This document shows, in pieces, positions 38,664-49,332 of a stretch of DNA of 59,892 nt (position 1 is the first letter of the stretch; every line of letters starts with the position of its first letter). The position numbers were made by a program, and so were the translations under genes. The notes under the pieces were generated by a model. It searched no databases. It was not told the DNA's origin and saw nothing but the letters and a program-made list of their open reading frames with translations. Origin of the DNA: an uncultured Pelagibacteraceae bacterium. Lineage in GTDB: Bacteria > Pseudomonadota > Alphaproteobacteria > Pelagibacterales > Pelagibacteraceae. Location of the stretch: the NCBI GenBank assembly GCA_902528375.1, contig CABZSS010000005.1:1-59892 (forward strand), given 5' to 3'.

Positions 38664-39816
38664 GTACTTTTTTTGTCTCTCTTTTAATCGACTCGACTGC
38701 TGGCTGATCGAATGGATTTAATTTCATTAATTTTCCTAATAAAATTGTTTCTAGCATAAAATACGTGAAAATTATTCCCAAACTTTCTTCATCTTTATTA
38801 AATATTTCAAAATTTCTAAATTTCAGGCCTTGCTTTTGAAACACTTTTTTAACTGACTCCCTCTGTGCAATCATTACTGATTTTATACTTTTATTTTTTA
38901 AAAAGTTATAACCCCTTAATAAATTTTCATTCTTAATTTTTGGAGTATTGTTATCAACAATATCAAAGATTGTATAAAAATTATTTTTGTTTCCATCTAA
39001 GTATAGCTGCATTAAGCTATGATTATCTTTAGGTAAATTCGAAATAATTGGAAAAAAACCTTTCCCTTTTTTACCTAAACTCTCTGATAATAATTGTTGA
39101 TACCATTCAAGTAAACTAGTTAGGCTCCTATCAAAGTTAAGTATTACAGAATTAGTTTTTCCCAAGGAATGCAATTTATGCATCATAGCAACGTTGTTTA
39201 TCAAAGTGCTCATAAAATTTTTATTTTTAATAAGATTGTCAAATTTTTTAAATTTTGTTGTTTTTAAACCTAAAAGTTCAGCTGGCAACATACCAACTTC
39301 GGATAAAGCTGAATATCTCCCTCCAACAAAATTTCGATGCTCAATAATTTCTGATTTTAATTTTATTGCTAAATCATTTAAGTAACTTTTTTTATTTTCT
39401 GTTATAAACAATTTTTTGCTCTTAGAGAAAATATTCTGATTTACAATTGTCTCAAGAGTTGAACCTGATTTTGAAATCACGATATCTAAATTTTTATTTT
39501 TATCTATTTTTGGAACTGCTACATTAAGGTTGTCATAAAAATAGACTTTTTTCCTAATCTTAAATCTTAAAAATTTATAAATAGCTTTTATACACAAAGA
39601 TGAGCCACCTAATCCAAAAACACTTATTGTTTTATATTTTTTAAATCTGGTAATATTTTTTTTACTATAAGAATATTGATATTTATTTGAAAAAGTATCA
39701 ATTACTCTAAAGCTTGAATTTTTTTTTTGTAAAATTTCTGAAAATAGCTTTTTTATTTTTTGGTTATTTCTTTTTTTAAAATTAAAACAAGTAATCTTTA
39801 TTTTTTTAGAAAACAT
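38656..39816 (-). CDS. pgi: Glucose-6-phosphate isomerase, compact form
   Basis: 386 aa, against roughly 450 aa in Bacillus-type and 550 aa in E. coli-type enzymes. The phosphosugar-binding core is intact: GLGGSSL, SKSGSTLET, GGRYSALSEVGMLPAEL, the SESLGKKG Glu region, the catalytic KDNHSLMQL His, and the C-terminal NPFDQPAVESIKR. It interconverts glucose-6-phosphate and fructose-6-phosphate. The missing length is in N-terminal and inter-domain segments. It is the last gene of the ileS-lspA run; its start abuts the lipoprotein stop. Confidence 0.9.
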   Translation of the reverse strand: MFSKKIKITCFNFKKRNNQKIKKLFSEILQKKNSSFRVIDTFSNKYQYSYSKKNITRFKKYKTISVFGLGGSSLCIKAIYKFLRFKIRKKVYFYDNLNVAVPKIDKNKNLDIVISKSGSTLETIVNQNIFSKSKKLFITENKKSYLNDLAIKLKSEIIEHRNFVGGRYSALSEVGMLPAELLGLKTTKFKKFDNLIKNKNFMSTLINNVAMMHKLHSLGKTNSVILNFDRSLTSLLEWYQQLLSESLGKKGKGFFPIISNLPKDNHSLMQLYLDGNKNNFYTIFDIVDNNTPKIKNENLLRGYNFLKNKSIKSVMIAQRESVKKVFQKQGLKFRNFEIFNKDEESLGIIFTYFMLETILLGKLMKLNPFDQPAVESIKRETKKVLS

Positions 39817-40124
39817 TAATCTTTAATTTTTTCCAAAACAAAACTTTCTGTATCACTAGAGGATGATTCTATGACCTCATCACTGTCTTTGATTGAGCTT
39901 ATAAGGTCTTCAATTTCATTTTCTATATTTTCGATTTGGGTTGTATCAGCTACGTCTTTTGGAGTTGGTAGGTCATTAAAATTTGGCGGTAAAACCAACG
40001 GATTTTTTTTGATAACAAGGAACTCATCGCTGTTTTCATATTTCTTACCGCTCAAAGCATCTTTAACATTTTGGCATGAACTTAGAAAAAGTAATATAAT
40101 TAAAAAGTAATAATTTTTATTCAT
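39816..40124 (-). CDS. DUF3035-like lipoprotein
   Basis: 102 aa. A lipoprotein signal peptide (hydrophobic core, lipobox LSSC with Cys near residue 17) indicates membrane anchoring. The conserved DEFLVIKKNPLVLPPNFNDLPTP segment follows, as in DUF3035 proteins of alphaproteobacteria. The acidic C-terminal part is low complexity. It overlaps the lspA stop by 8 bases; fittingly, its neighbour is the peptidase that processes lipoproteins. Confidence 0.8.
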   Translation of the reverse strand: MNKNYYFLIILLFLSSCQNVKDALSGKKYENSDEFLVIKKNPLVLPPNFNDLPTPKDVADTTQIENIENEIEDLISSIKDSDEVIESSSSDTESFVLEKIKD

Positions 40125-40593
40125 TTGTATCTTTTTTATATAATACTTCAGCTAAAATAAGGCAAATAACACCCGCAGTTATAAAGATATCAGCTATATT
40201 AAATATAAACCAGTGAAAATTACCTATGTGAAAATCAATAAAATCTGGCACTGATCCATAATAGAGTCTGTCGAAAAGGTTTCCGAAGGATCCACCCAAA
40301 ATCATTAGGAAAAAATATTTTCTGAAATCTTTAGTAATAATGACTAGATAAATAATTATTGCATTTATTAATACGATAAGTGTTGTAAATAAATTGTATA
40401 TAAACTCATTTGAAAATGAAAACAGTCCGAAGGCAATTCCTGTATTCCAAACTAAATATAAGTTTAAAAATGAAGTTAAATATATTTCTGAAACATCAGT
40501 TTTCTCTGCAAGTTCAGTAACGTAAATTTTTGAAATTCTGTCTACACAAAAAATAATTAAAACAAGTGTGAAGTTTAGTAAAGATTTATACAC
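40117..40593 (-). CDS. lspA: Lipoprotein signal peptidase II
   Basis: 158 aa from a GTG at 40593, one base past the ileS stop and about 5 bases after an AAGGG Shine-Dalgarno. An ATG at 40626 would add 11 residues and overlap ileS by 32 bases. Four transmembrane helices. The catalytic aspartates are in GNLFDRLYYGSVPDFIDF and FNIADIFITAG; the N-x-G-x-A-F motif appears as WNTGIAFGLF. It cleaves lipoprotein signal peptides such as that of the next gene. Confidence 0.94.
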   Translation of the reverse strand: MYKSLLNFTLVLIIFCVDRISKIYVTELAEKTDVSEIYLTSFLNLYLVWNTGIAFGLFSFSNEFIYNLFTTLIVLINAIIIYLVIITKDFRKYFFLMILGGSFGNLFDRLYYGSVPDFIDFHIGNFHWFIFNIADIFITAGVICLILAEVLYKKDTNE

Positions 40594-40594
40594 T

Positions 40595-43336
40595 TTAACC
40601 CTTATTAGGACATGAATGCCTTTCACATCCGTTTCTATTTATTTTCCAACAAACTGGACATTTTTGCCCTTCTGCTTTAATAGTATTTACTTTAATTGAG
40701 TTTTGTTTTTCGTTTGTTTTAGTTATTTTTGCTGACGAAGTAATACATATTTCTGAAAAATCATAATTTTTTCCTAAGTTATAATTTTCTTCATCCAGCT
40801 CTATTTCTATATTTGCCTCTAAACTAGATCCTATAAATTTTTCAGCTCTCATAGCTTCAATACTTGAGTTTGCCTCATTTCTTATATCAATTATCTTTTT
40901 CCAATCTTGTTCTAGATCAAAATTATTCCATGTCTCTGGGAATACATTTAATTTTTTTAAATGAATACTTTTTTCACCATTATCTTTGTTTACTAACTTA
41001 AATATTTCCTCTGTAGTGAAAGAAAGTATCGGGGCAAACCACCTTAGCAAACTATCCAAGATTACATTAAGTAACAATTGGCAGTCTTTTCTTTTCTTCG
41101 AATTTTTTTCATCGCAATACAAAGTATCTTTTCTAATATCAAAATAAAATGATGAAAGATCCACAGTACAAAAGTTAAGCAACTCCTTGTAGATTAAATG
41201 AATATTGTAAGAATTAAAATGTTTCATAAAGTTTTTGTTCAAATTATATAATTTATGAAGCATTAATTGTTCAAGTTCTGGCAACGCACCAACTTTAATT
41301 TTTGCTAAATCAATTTCTATCAATTCATCATTTAAATTACCTAACAAATATCTAAATGTATTTCTTAGTTTTCTATAAGCATCAGCATGTTGCTCTAAAA
41401 TTTTATGGTCTATTCTGAGATCTTCAGCATAATTTGATGCAGCAACCCAAATCCTTAAAATATCGGCTCCATATTTTTTCAATATTTCCTCTGGCGAAAT
41501 GACGTTACCTAAGGACTTTGACATTTTTAAACCTTTTCCATCTACAACGAAACCATGTGATAAAATGGCCTCGAAAGGTGCCTCCCCTCTTGTACCGCAA
41601 GATTCTAAAAGAGAAGAATGAAACCAGCCTCTGTGCTGATCGGAACCTTCGAGATAAAGAGACGCTGGCCATTTTAAATCATCTCTTTGTTCTAAAACAA
41701 AAGAATGAGTAGAACCACTATCAAACCATACTTCTACAATATCAGTGGTCTGATAAAAATCATTTTCGTTATATTTCTTTCCAAGAAACTTTTGTTTATT
41801 GTTTTCAAACCAACAATCTGAACCTTCTTTCTCAAAAATATTAGCAATATTATTAAAGACTTCCTCGTCAACTAAAACTTTTTCATCTTTTTTAGAAATA
41901 AATATAGGTAATGGAACTCCCCAAACTCGCTGTCTAGAAACACACCAATCCGGTCTAGTTTCTATCATCGATTTAAGTCTCTCCTTACCTTTAAAGGGAT
42001 AAAATTCAGTTTTATCAATTGCAACTAAAGCTTTTTTTCTAAGTCCGTGGCTTTCCATAGATATAAACCACTGCGGGGTTGCCCTGTGAATTAATGGCGC
42101 CTTTGACCTCCAAGAATGAGGGTAAGTATGGTTTAATTTTCCATTAGAAAGTAATCTTTTATTTTTTTTTAAACTTTCAATAACGATAGGATTTGCTTTG
42201 AAAACATGTATTCCCTCAAAATTTAAAATATTTTTAGTATATTTTCCGTCATCGTCTACTGTTTCAATTGCTTGAATTCCGTTATTAATACACAAGTTGA
42301 AATCGTCAGGTCCATGACTTGGTGCACAATGAACTATTCCAGAACCCTGATCTGTAGTAACAAAATTCGCCTCTAGCATTGGAATATCGTAAGTGTAACC
42401 CTCTTTTTCCATTGGGTGGCTACAGATTATATCTTTAAATTCTTTACCTGATAACTTATTAAGTCTTTCAAATTTTTTAATCTCACATTCTTTTAAAACT
42501 GACTCTAATAAATCATAAGCTATTACAATTTTCTTATTTTTGAAATCACCATCATCTCCAATCTTAATTATTTGATAGTTAATACTTTTGTTATAGGCTA
42601 GTGCCTTATTGGCTGGTATAGTCCATGGAGTAGTAGTCCAAATAATTATTTCACAATCCTCGAGGCTTTTGTTTGTTGTTTTTTTAATTGGAAATGAAGT
42701 GTATATAGTATCAGAAATATGATCCATGTATTCTACTTCAGCATCTGCTAGAGCTGTTTTTTCCACAGTAGACCATAAGACAGGTTTATAACCTTTGTAC
42801 AAGCTGCCCTCTTTGAGAAATTTCGCCAGCTCCCTAACTATTTGAGCTTCAGCTTTGAAGCTCATAGTCGAATAATAATCCTTCCAATCTCCTATTACAC
42901 CTAATCTTTGAAATTGTTTTTTATGAATATCGATCCATTTATTTGCAAAATCTCTACATTCTTTTCTAAATTCAACTATTGGCACATCATTCTTATTTTT
43001 TTTATTCTTTTTATATTGTTCTTCAATTTTCCATTCGATTGGTAGACCATGACAATCCCATCCTGGAACATATACAGAGTCTTTTCCATTCATTTGATGA
43101 AACTTTGTAACAATATCTTTTAAAATTTTATTTAAAGCAGTCCCCATGTGTATATTTCCATTTGCATAAGGTGGACCATCATGTAAGACAAATTTTTCAT
43201 TTCCTTTGCTATTTGCTCGAAGCTTTTCATAAAGTGATATTTTGTTCCAATAATCAATTAGGTCAGGCTCCTTTAAGGGGAGATTTGCTCTCATTGAAAA
43301 TGATGTTTTTGGAAGATTTACAGAACTTTTACTCAT
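40595..43336 (-). CDS. ileS: Isoleucyl-tRNA synthetase
   Basis: 913 aa class I synthetase. The HIGH motif appears as PYANGNIHMGTAL near residues 56-68 and KMSKS as GLKMSKSLGNV near residue 600. A CP1 editing domain lies between, with WTTTPWTIPANKA and GTGIVHCAP-like TDQGSGIVHCAPSHG. The C-terminal zinc-finger shows CPVCWK and CERHSCP. Complete and normal in length. It overlaps ribF by 8 bases. Confidence 0.97.
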   Translation of the reverse strand: MSKSSVNLPKTSFSMRANLPLKEPDLIDYWNKISLYEKLRANSKGNEKFVLHDGPPYANGNIHMGTALNKILKDIVTKFHQMNGKDSVYVPGWDCHGLPIEWKIEEQYKKNKKNKNDVPIVEFRKECRDFANKWIDIHKKQFQRLGVIGDWKDYYSTMSFKAEAQIVRELAKFLKEGSLYKGYKPVLWSTVEKTALADAEVEYMDHISDTIYTSFPIKKTTNKSLEDCEIIIWTTTPWTIPANKALAYNKSINYQIIKIGDDGDFKNKKIVIAYDLLESVLKECEIKKFERLNKLSGKEFKDIICSHPMEKEGYTYDIPMLEANFVTTDQGSGIVHCAPSHGPDDFNLCINNGIQAIETVDDDGKYTKNILNFEGIHVFKANPIVIESLKKNKRLLSNGKLNHTYPHSWRSKAPLIHRATPQWFISMESHGLRKKALVAIDKTEFYPFKGKERLKSMIETRPDWCVSRQRVWGVPLPIFISKKDEKVLVDEEVFNNIANIFEKEGSDCWFENNKQKFLGKKYNENDFYQTTDIVEVWFDSGSTHSFVLEQRDDLKWPASLYLEGSDQHRGWFHSSLLESCGTRGEAPFEAILSHGFVVDGKGLKMSKSLGNVISPEEILKKYGADILRIWVAASNYAEDLRIDHKILEQHADAYRKLRNTFRYLLGNLNDELIEIDLAKIKVGALPELEQLMLHKLYNLNKNFMKHFNSYNIHLIYKELLNFCTVDLSSFYFDIRKDTLYCDEKNSKKRKDCQLLLNVILDSLLRWFAPILSFTTEEIFKLVNKDNGEKSIHLKKLNVFPETWNNFDLEQDWKKIIDIRNEANSSIEAMRAEKFIGSSLEANIEIELDEENYNLGKNYDFSEICITSSAKITKTNEKQNSIKVNTIKAEGQKCPVCWKINRNGCERHSCPNKG

Positions 43337-44264
43337 TCGATAATATTGCCTTTGCCTTTTTACAATCTATTTTAATTTGTTTTTTCAAGTTTAGTACTCC
43401 ATTAAATTTTTTTTCACCTCTTATAAATTCTATAAATTCTATTGATAAATTTTTATTATAAAGATTTCCAGAAAAATTAAATATATTTACTTCTAAAACT
43501 AATTTTTTTTGATTAAATGTTGGTCTATATCCGATATTTGCAATACCTTTTAATTTCATTTTGTTTTTGAAAGATACTTTTACTGCATAAACACCAATTT
43601 TCGGAATTTTATAATTCTTTATATCAATGTTACATGTAGGGAATCCAATTTTTTTACCAAGCTGTCTTCCTTTCTCAACTCTGCCCTCTATACACCAATT
43701 TCTGCCTAAAAATTTTTTTACTTTTTTCAAGTTTCCAATTTCAAGATTTTTTCTTATCAAAGTCGATGAGATTATAAATTTTTTACTCTTAAGAGGAGAT
43801 GGATTAATAATTTTGTATTCATAATCTTTTTCTAATGACTTAAGAAGTTTTATATCTCCAGCGCGTTTATAGCCAAATCTAAAATTGTCTGAAACAAAAA
43901 TATATTTTGGCTTAATTTTATTAAATAAAATTTTTTTTATAAAATCGAAACAACTAATTTTTGAAAATTTTATACTAAATTTTTGATTTACAATAAAATT
44001 TACAGAATTTTTTTTTAAAAGTTGAATTTTTTGGCTAAAGTTTGAAAGCCTGTAATTATGAAGTCTTTTAAAAAACATCTTTGGTATTGGGTCAAAAGTA
44101 ATTACTCCTATTTTTAACTTAAATTTTTTTTTGAAACTTTTTGCTTTATTAAAAAGTTTTTGATGGCCTCTATGAAGACCATCAAAATTTCCAATTAGAA
44201 TAATTGCTCCCTTATCCTTTTTGGATAAATTAAAGTTTTTATAAATTTTAAAATCATTTACCAT
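43329..44264 (-). CDS. ribF: Riboflavin kinase / FAD synthetase
   Basis: 311 aa bifunctional enzyme making FMN and FAD. The N-terminal adenylyltransferase has GNFDGLHRGHQKL and the later ISSTLIRKNLEIGN. The C-terminal flavokinase has GRQLGKKIGFPTCNID and GVYAVKVSFKN. It sits between the HAD-IIA gene (7-base overlap) and ileS. The ribF-ileS-lspA order is widespread in proteobacteria. Confidence 0.95.
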   Translation of the reverse strand: MVNDFKIYKNFNLSKKDKGAIILIGNFDGLHRGHQKLFNKAKSFKKKFKLKIGVITFDPIPKMFFKRLHNYRLSNFSQKIQLLKKNSVNFIVNQKFSIKFSKISCFDFIKKILFNKIKPKYIFVSDNFRFGYKRAGDIKLLKSLEKDYEYKIINPSPLKSKKFIISSTLIRKNLEIGNLKKVKKFLGRNWCIEGRVEKGRQLGKKIGFPTCNIDIKNYKIPKIGVYAVKVSFKNKMKLKGIANIGYRPTFNQKKLVLEVNIFNFSGNLYNKNLSIEFIEFIRGEKKFNGVLNLKKQIKIDCKKAKAILSNE

Positions 44265-45073
44265 TTAAGTTCTGTTTGAATATAGTTTAAGTTAACATTG
44301 TACTTTTTTATTAATTCTTTAATACCATTATTTATTTCATTTTTATGAATTCCATTATTTATCAAAAGAGAGTCAAAATTTTGTATATTCGCACCTTTGA
44401 TATCAGTATTTAAATTATCACCTATACAAATCACTTTTTTACCTTTTAAATTATTAAATGCTTTTTCATAAACTTCTGGATATGGTTTGCCAAAATACTT
44501 AACCTCACCTCCTAAATTTTCAAAAATTTTTGCTATTGTACCCGCGCAAAATTCTGTAACATTTCCTCGATCAACGATAAGATCTGGATTCGTGCAAATC
44601 ATCTTTTTTTTAGTGTGATCTAAAAGAAATTTTTCATAAAATTTTAGATCTGTTTGATTGTCATCAAATAATCCTGTGCATAATAAAAAATCGCAACTCT
44701 CTATTTTTTCAGTTTTTTGATTTTCAAAAGTTTTGAATAAATCAAAATCTCTTGGTGGTCCTATATGAAAAAAACTTTTGAGGTTCATATTTTTGAGTTT
44801 ATCTAAAGCAGCTTGACCAGATGTATAAACATTTTGAGCTTTTTTTTCATCTAAACCCATTTTTTTTAAGTATTCAATTACAGTATAGTTTGGTCTTGGC
44901 GCATTAGTTAACAAAACATATTTTTTTTTATTTTTTTCTAACTCTTCAAGGACTGCAACAGAATTTTCAAATAGAGTGTGTCCATTGTGTAACACTCCCC
45001 AGATATCTATAAAAAATAAATCGTATTTGTAAAAGATTGATCTAAGTCCTTTTTCATCTAAGTTTGAAGTCAT
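44258..45073 (-). CDS. HAD-superfamily subfamily IIA phosphatase-like hydrolase
   Basis: 271 aa. It has the nucleophile motif DIWGVLHNGHTL near residues 22-33, the cap-entry VLLTNAPRP, and the C-terminal FGKPYPEVY and CIGDNLNTDIKGAN that bind Mg. This matches the NagD-like IIA group common next to ribF in alphaproteobacteria. The substrate is likely a sugar- or nucleotide-type phosphate but cannot be fixed from sequence. Confidence 0.88.
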   Translation of the reverse strand: MTSNLDEKGLRSIFYKYDLFFIDIWGVLHNGHTLFENSVAVLEELEKNKKKYVLLTNAPRPNYTVIEYLKKMGLDEKKAQNVYTSGQAALDKLKNMNLKSFFHIGPPRDFDLFKTFENQKTEKIESCDFLLCTGLFDDNQTDLKFYEKFLLDHTKKKMICTNPDLIVDRGNVTEFCAGTIAKIFENLGGEVKYFGKPYPEVYEKAFNNLKGKKVICIGDNLNTDIKGANIQNFDSLLINNGIHKNEINNGIKELIKKYNVNLNYIQTELKW

Positions 45074-45143
45074 TTTTCATGATATAACTCAAAAATATGC
45101 ATATTTCTTGGTTTTTTTTAAAATATATATTTCATACTTTGTC

Positions 45144-45172
45144 TTGAAAAATTATCTTTAGATCTTTATATG
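45144..45172 (+). promoter_or_regulatory. Probable groESL promoter
   Basis: TTGAAA (45144-45149), a 17-base spacer and TATATG (45167-45172) form a housekeeping-type promoter 25 bases before the groES ATG. The preceding C gives CTTGAAA, and CCCCATAT follows at 45175-45182; both resemble RpoH (sigma-32) boxes, but their 25-base spacing is too long and a start from them would clip the ribosome site. No CIRCE repeat is seen. Confidence 0.5.
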
Positions 45173-45196
45173 AACCCCATATTTAAAGGAGTTTTT

Positions 45197-45490
45197 ATGA
45201 AGTTTAAACCGTTACACGACAGAGTTCTAATAGAAGTTTTGGATAGCAGTGAAAAAACAGCTGGTGGAATTATAATACCAGATACGGCTCAAGAAAAACC
45301 TCAAGAGGGAAAAGTCGTTGCAGTTGGTGGTGGAGCTAAAACTGAAGATGGAAAAATCATTCCAATGGATGTCAAAGTTGGAGACAAAGTATTATTCGGT
45401 AAATGGTCAGGCACCGAAGTTAAAATTGGTGGGAAAGAATACAGCATTATGAAAGAATCTGACATCATGGGAATATCAACAGGAAAATAA
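45197..45490 (+). CDS. groS: Co-chaperonin GroES
   Basis: 97 aa. The start at 45197 is chosen because AAAGGAG lies 6 bases upstream and the protein then begins [15 protein letters not shown] like other GroES; an ATG at 45170 adds nine unrelated residues. The mobile loop region is [22 protein letters not shown]. It caps the GroEL ring. Followed 22 bases later by groEL. Confidence 0.97.
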   Translation: MKFKPLHDRVLIEVLDSSEKTAGGIIIPDTAQEKPQEGKVVAVGGGAKTEDGKIIPMDVKVGDKVLFGKWSGTEVKIGGKEYSIMKESDIMGISTGK

Positions 45491-45509
45491 TTTTTAAAAA
45501 AAGGAGTGA

Positions 45510-47165
<1,656 letters not shown>

Positions 47166-47191
47166 TCCCCATTAATCCTAAACAAAAATTC

Positions 47192-47222
47192 AAAAAGGGC
47201 AGTTTTTACTGCCCTTTTTTTT
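47192..47222 (+). terminator. Rho-independent terminator after groEL
   Basis: AAAAAGGGCAGT (47192-47203) pairs perfectly with ACTGCCCTTTTT (47208-47219) around a TTTT loop, and three more T residues follow. A 12-bp stem with a GC core plus the T run makes a textbook intrinsic terminator 27 bases after the groEL stop. It is the only clear one I found in the window. Confidence 0.93.
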
Positions 47223-47254
47223 ATCCAAACGAAAATCATTAGTGATGAAGAGTG

Positions 47255-47410
47255 ATGAAGGAATTTTCAAAATATCAAGTAAATCAAGTATTATTAGAAA
47301 CCAGTATCAAATTATTTAACTATAAAGAGGCTCTTATTACTCAACAAGCAGTCCTAAAAAAAAATAAAATAAGAATTTTAAACTCATTATTTAAAGAGAT
47401 AGTTACTTAA
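47255..47410 (+). CDS. Hypothetical 51-residue protein downstream of groEL
   Basis: An open frame from ATG 47255 to TAA 47410 fills most of the gap after the groEL terminator. The product is hydrophilic and probably helical (starts MKEFSKYQVNQVLLETSIK, later NYKEALITQQAVLKKNK). A weak GAAGAG-like site precedes it. Its end overlaps the convergent methyltransferase gene by 8 bases, as real genes here do. No family recognised. The frame is longer than expected by chance in such AT-rich DNA but not decisively so. Confidence 0.45.
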   Translation: MKEFSKYQVNQVLLETSIKLFNYKEALITQQAVLKKNKIRILNSLFKEIVT

Positions 47411-48290
47411 AAATTGTTAATTTATTTTTTAATAAAATATCATTTCTACTTATTATCTCATCGTTAGAATATTTTATTGGAGTTCTAAAACTTTGTAAAT
47501 TGTCAATTATTTCAAATTTATCTTTAAGATCTGATCTCACAAAAAAAGCATTAACACAATTAGATTCAAGGGCAATCAAATGGTATCCTTTTTTTTTTGC
47601 AAGAGAACATAAAGAGTTTAGCGATGCACCTGAATAAATTGATCCATCCCATAAAAAATTCTTGTTGTAAGGTATTGAGCATTTTATTTTTGAACCAAAC
47701 CAAAAATTATATTCTATACAAATAATTTTTGGTTTTAAATCTAAATTTTCGAAAAGATAATAATCATTACCGTCTATATCTATTGAGAGAAAATCAATTT
47801 CTTGATCTTTTTTAAAATAATTTTTAATAATCGAGTTTAAGTTATCTTTGTCAACAAATTCTGATATTATATCTATGTCCTTTAAGGGATAAATTAATTT
47901 TAAAATTGATTTTAATTTTAAGACTTTATCTGATGAACTATCTATAAACAAACCTTTGTTGGCTTTGCTCAAAAAATTTAATGAATTATTCTCGTAATAA
48001 TCAAAACCTAATTCGATAAAATTTACTTTTTTTAAATTAATTTTATTGAATATATGCTGAATTATTCCGTCTTCATTATTTTGAGATGTTTTTTTAAACT
48101 CGAAGTTATTAATATTATCTAGATTCTCAGAATACTTTTTGTATGTCTTTTTTTTTGATTTTTTGTATAAAAATTTTAAAAACGCAAAAGGTATGATTAT
48201 AATATTGTGAAGAAATAATGATTTTTCTTTGATGAATAGTAAAAAGATATTTCTTAAATTTCGTATTTTTCTGCTTAGTTTAAGTCCCAT
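47403..48290 (-). CDS. FkbM/Methyltransf_21-like protein
   Basis: 295 aa. Residues ~1-50 are basic and hydrophobic and may attach to membrane. The core has the SQNNEDGIIQHIF start, FIELGFDYYENNSLNF (AdoMet-type glycine region in altered form), GLFIDSSSDK, DFLSIDIDGNDYYLFE and ICIEYNFWFG. These resemble a family of FkbM-like putative methyltransferases often found in sugar or surface-polymer loci. The target is unknown. It stands alone here, separated by 129 bases from the psiE-like gene. Confidence 0.6.
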   Translation of the reverse strand: MGLKLSRKIRNLRNIFLLFIKEKSLFLHNIIIIPFAFLKFLYKKSKKKTYKKYSENLDNINNFEFKKTSQNNEDGIIQHIFNKINLKKVNFIELGFDYYENNSLNFLSKANKGLFIDSSSDKVLKLKSILKLIYPLKDIDIISEFVDKDNLNSIIKNYFKKDQEIDFLSIDIDGNDYYLFENLDLKPKIICIEYNFWFGSKIKCSIPYNKNFLWDGSIYSGASLNSLCSLAKKKGYHLIALESNCVNAFFVRSDLKDKFEIIDNLQSFRTPIKYSNDEIISRNDILLKNKLTIFK

Positions 48291-48419
48291 ACAAAAAATT
48301 TTTTTTTAGAATTGGTAAATTCACGGTGGGTGAAAAGTTAATCTTACAAATTTATGTAGCCTGATTCTAGTAAACCACATAAGAAAATTATAACAATTGA
48401 TTAGGTTGTATTAAATAAT

Positions 48420-48803
48420 TTATTTTCTTTTTTTCTTTTTAGATAAGCCTAATTTATCACTGTGCCTTAGTCTCAATACTACTATAGCGAGTGCAATTAA
48501 AACAATTGCGATTGACTCATAAAGAAGTTGTGAAGCATCCATTTGTTTACCTTGTAAAATAATAAATCTACTTAAAGCAGTAATCGCAATCAACAAAGGT
48601 AAAGAAATGCTTATAGATTGTTCTTCCCAAAAAACTCTTACCATTGCCATAACTTCTAAATACAGAAACATTAATAATAAATCAGCTAATGTGACTGTTT
48701 GATTTAAGAACATGGTTCTTATCTCAAGAATTACTGCAATAATTGTGCTAAGTAGAATTATTCCTAATAAAAGAAGCTGCAAGTTTTTGACAAGATTTTT
48801 CAT
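48420..48803 (-). CDS. PsiE-family (phosphate-starvation-inducible) membrane protein
   Basis: 127 aa with four transmembrane helices and a Lys/Arg-rich tail. The central motif LLLMFLYLEVMAMVRVFWEEQSI and AITALSRFIIL match the PsiE family, whose molecular role is unknown. No PHO-box-like site is evident upstream by eye. The 48291-48419 gap beyond its stop holds no gene that I can see. Confidence 0.8.
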   Translation of the reverse strand: MKNLVKNLQLLLLGIILLSTIIAVILEIRTMFLNQTVTLADLLLMFLYLEVMAMVRVFWEEQSISISLPLLIAITALSRFIILQGKQMDASQLLYESIAIVLIALAIVVLRLRHSDKLGLSKKKKRK

Positions 48804-48842
48804 TGATTAAAATATAACTGATTCTGAATTTTAAATATATGT

Positions 48843-49301
48843 TTATTCCTCTGATTTTTTTTGAGTAAATGGTAACCATTTTTCTATGGCAGACTTATCT
48901 GGTCCTCCATAAGGTATTTTGTATGAGTTAGTGTTTGTTAGTACCTCAATACCCTTTGAAAAAACAAATATAAAAACTATTACAAAAACTATTGCCATAA
49001 TTTTAAAAGGGTTGAAATTTTTGGTTTCAAAAACACTTGCTGACTTTTCCTCAGCTTTGTGAAACTGCTTAAAGGTATGATAAACTGCAAAAATTAGTCC
49101 TAGATGAGCAAGAAATACTCCCGCCCAGCCGAAAATAAATGTTGTATATGTAAAAATATATAAACTAAAGACGACAGACCAAATAAAGCTTAAGACTAAT
49201 AAAATCTGAAGTCTTACAGTTTTTGGTAGAGCTCGTAAATCGTTTTTACTATCATCAAACAAAATATTTGCCGATTCGACCATAAAATTTTTTAATGACA
49301 T
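48843..49301 (-). CDS. Hypothetical membrane protein (3 TM)
   Basis: 152 aa; no family recognised. The N-terminal ~28 residues are soluble (ILFDDSKNDLRALPKTVRLQ), then two close helices (~residues 32-72), a Lys-rich loop, a third helix (~99-117) and a tail with KIPYGGPDKSAIEKWLPF. It lies between a psiE-like and a YczE-like gene on the same strand with gaps of 31-39 bases, so the three may form an operon. Confidence 0.6.
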   Translation of the reverse strand: MSLKNFMVESANILFDDSKNDLRALPKTVRLQILLVLSFIWSVVFSLYIFTYTTFIFGWAGVFLAHLGLIFAVYHTFKQFHKAEEKSASVFETKNFNPFKIMAIVFVIVFIFVFSKGIEVLTNTNSYKIPYGGPDKSAIEKWLPFTQKKSEE

Positions 49302-49332
49302 AGAAAAATTAATAGTTTTTTTTTCAGAAAAA

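Noticed and set aside
45170-45196. Upstream ATG for groES
   Set aside because: It adds nine non-conserved residues and lacks the ribosome site that precedes 45197.
48291-48419. Possible RNA or riboswitch in the 129-base gap between the FkbM-like and psiE-like genes
   Set aside because: No stable stem or known aptamer pattern could be found by eye on either strand.
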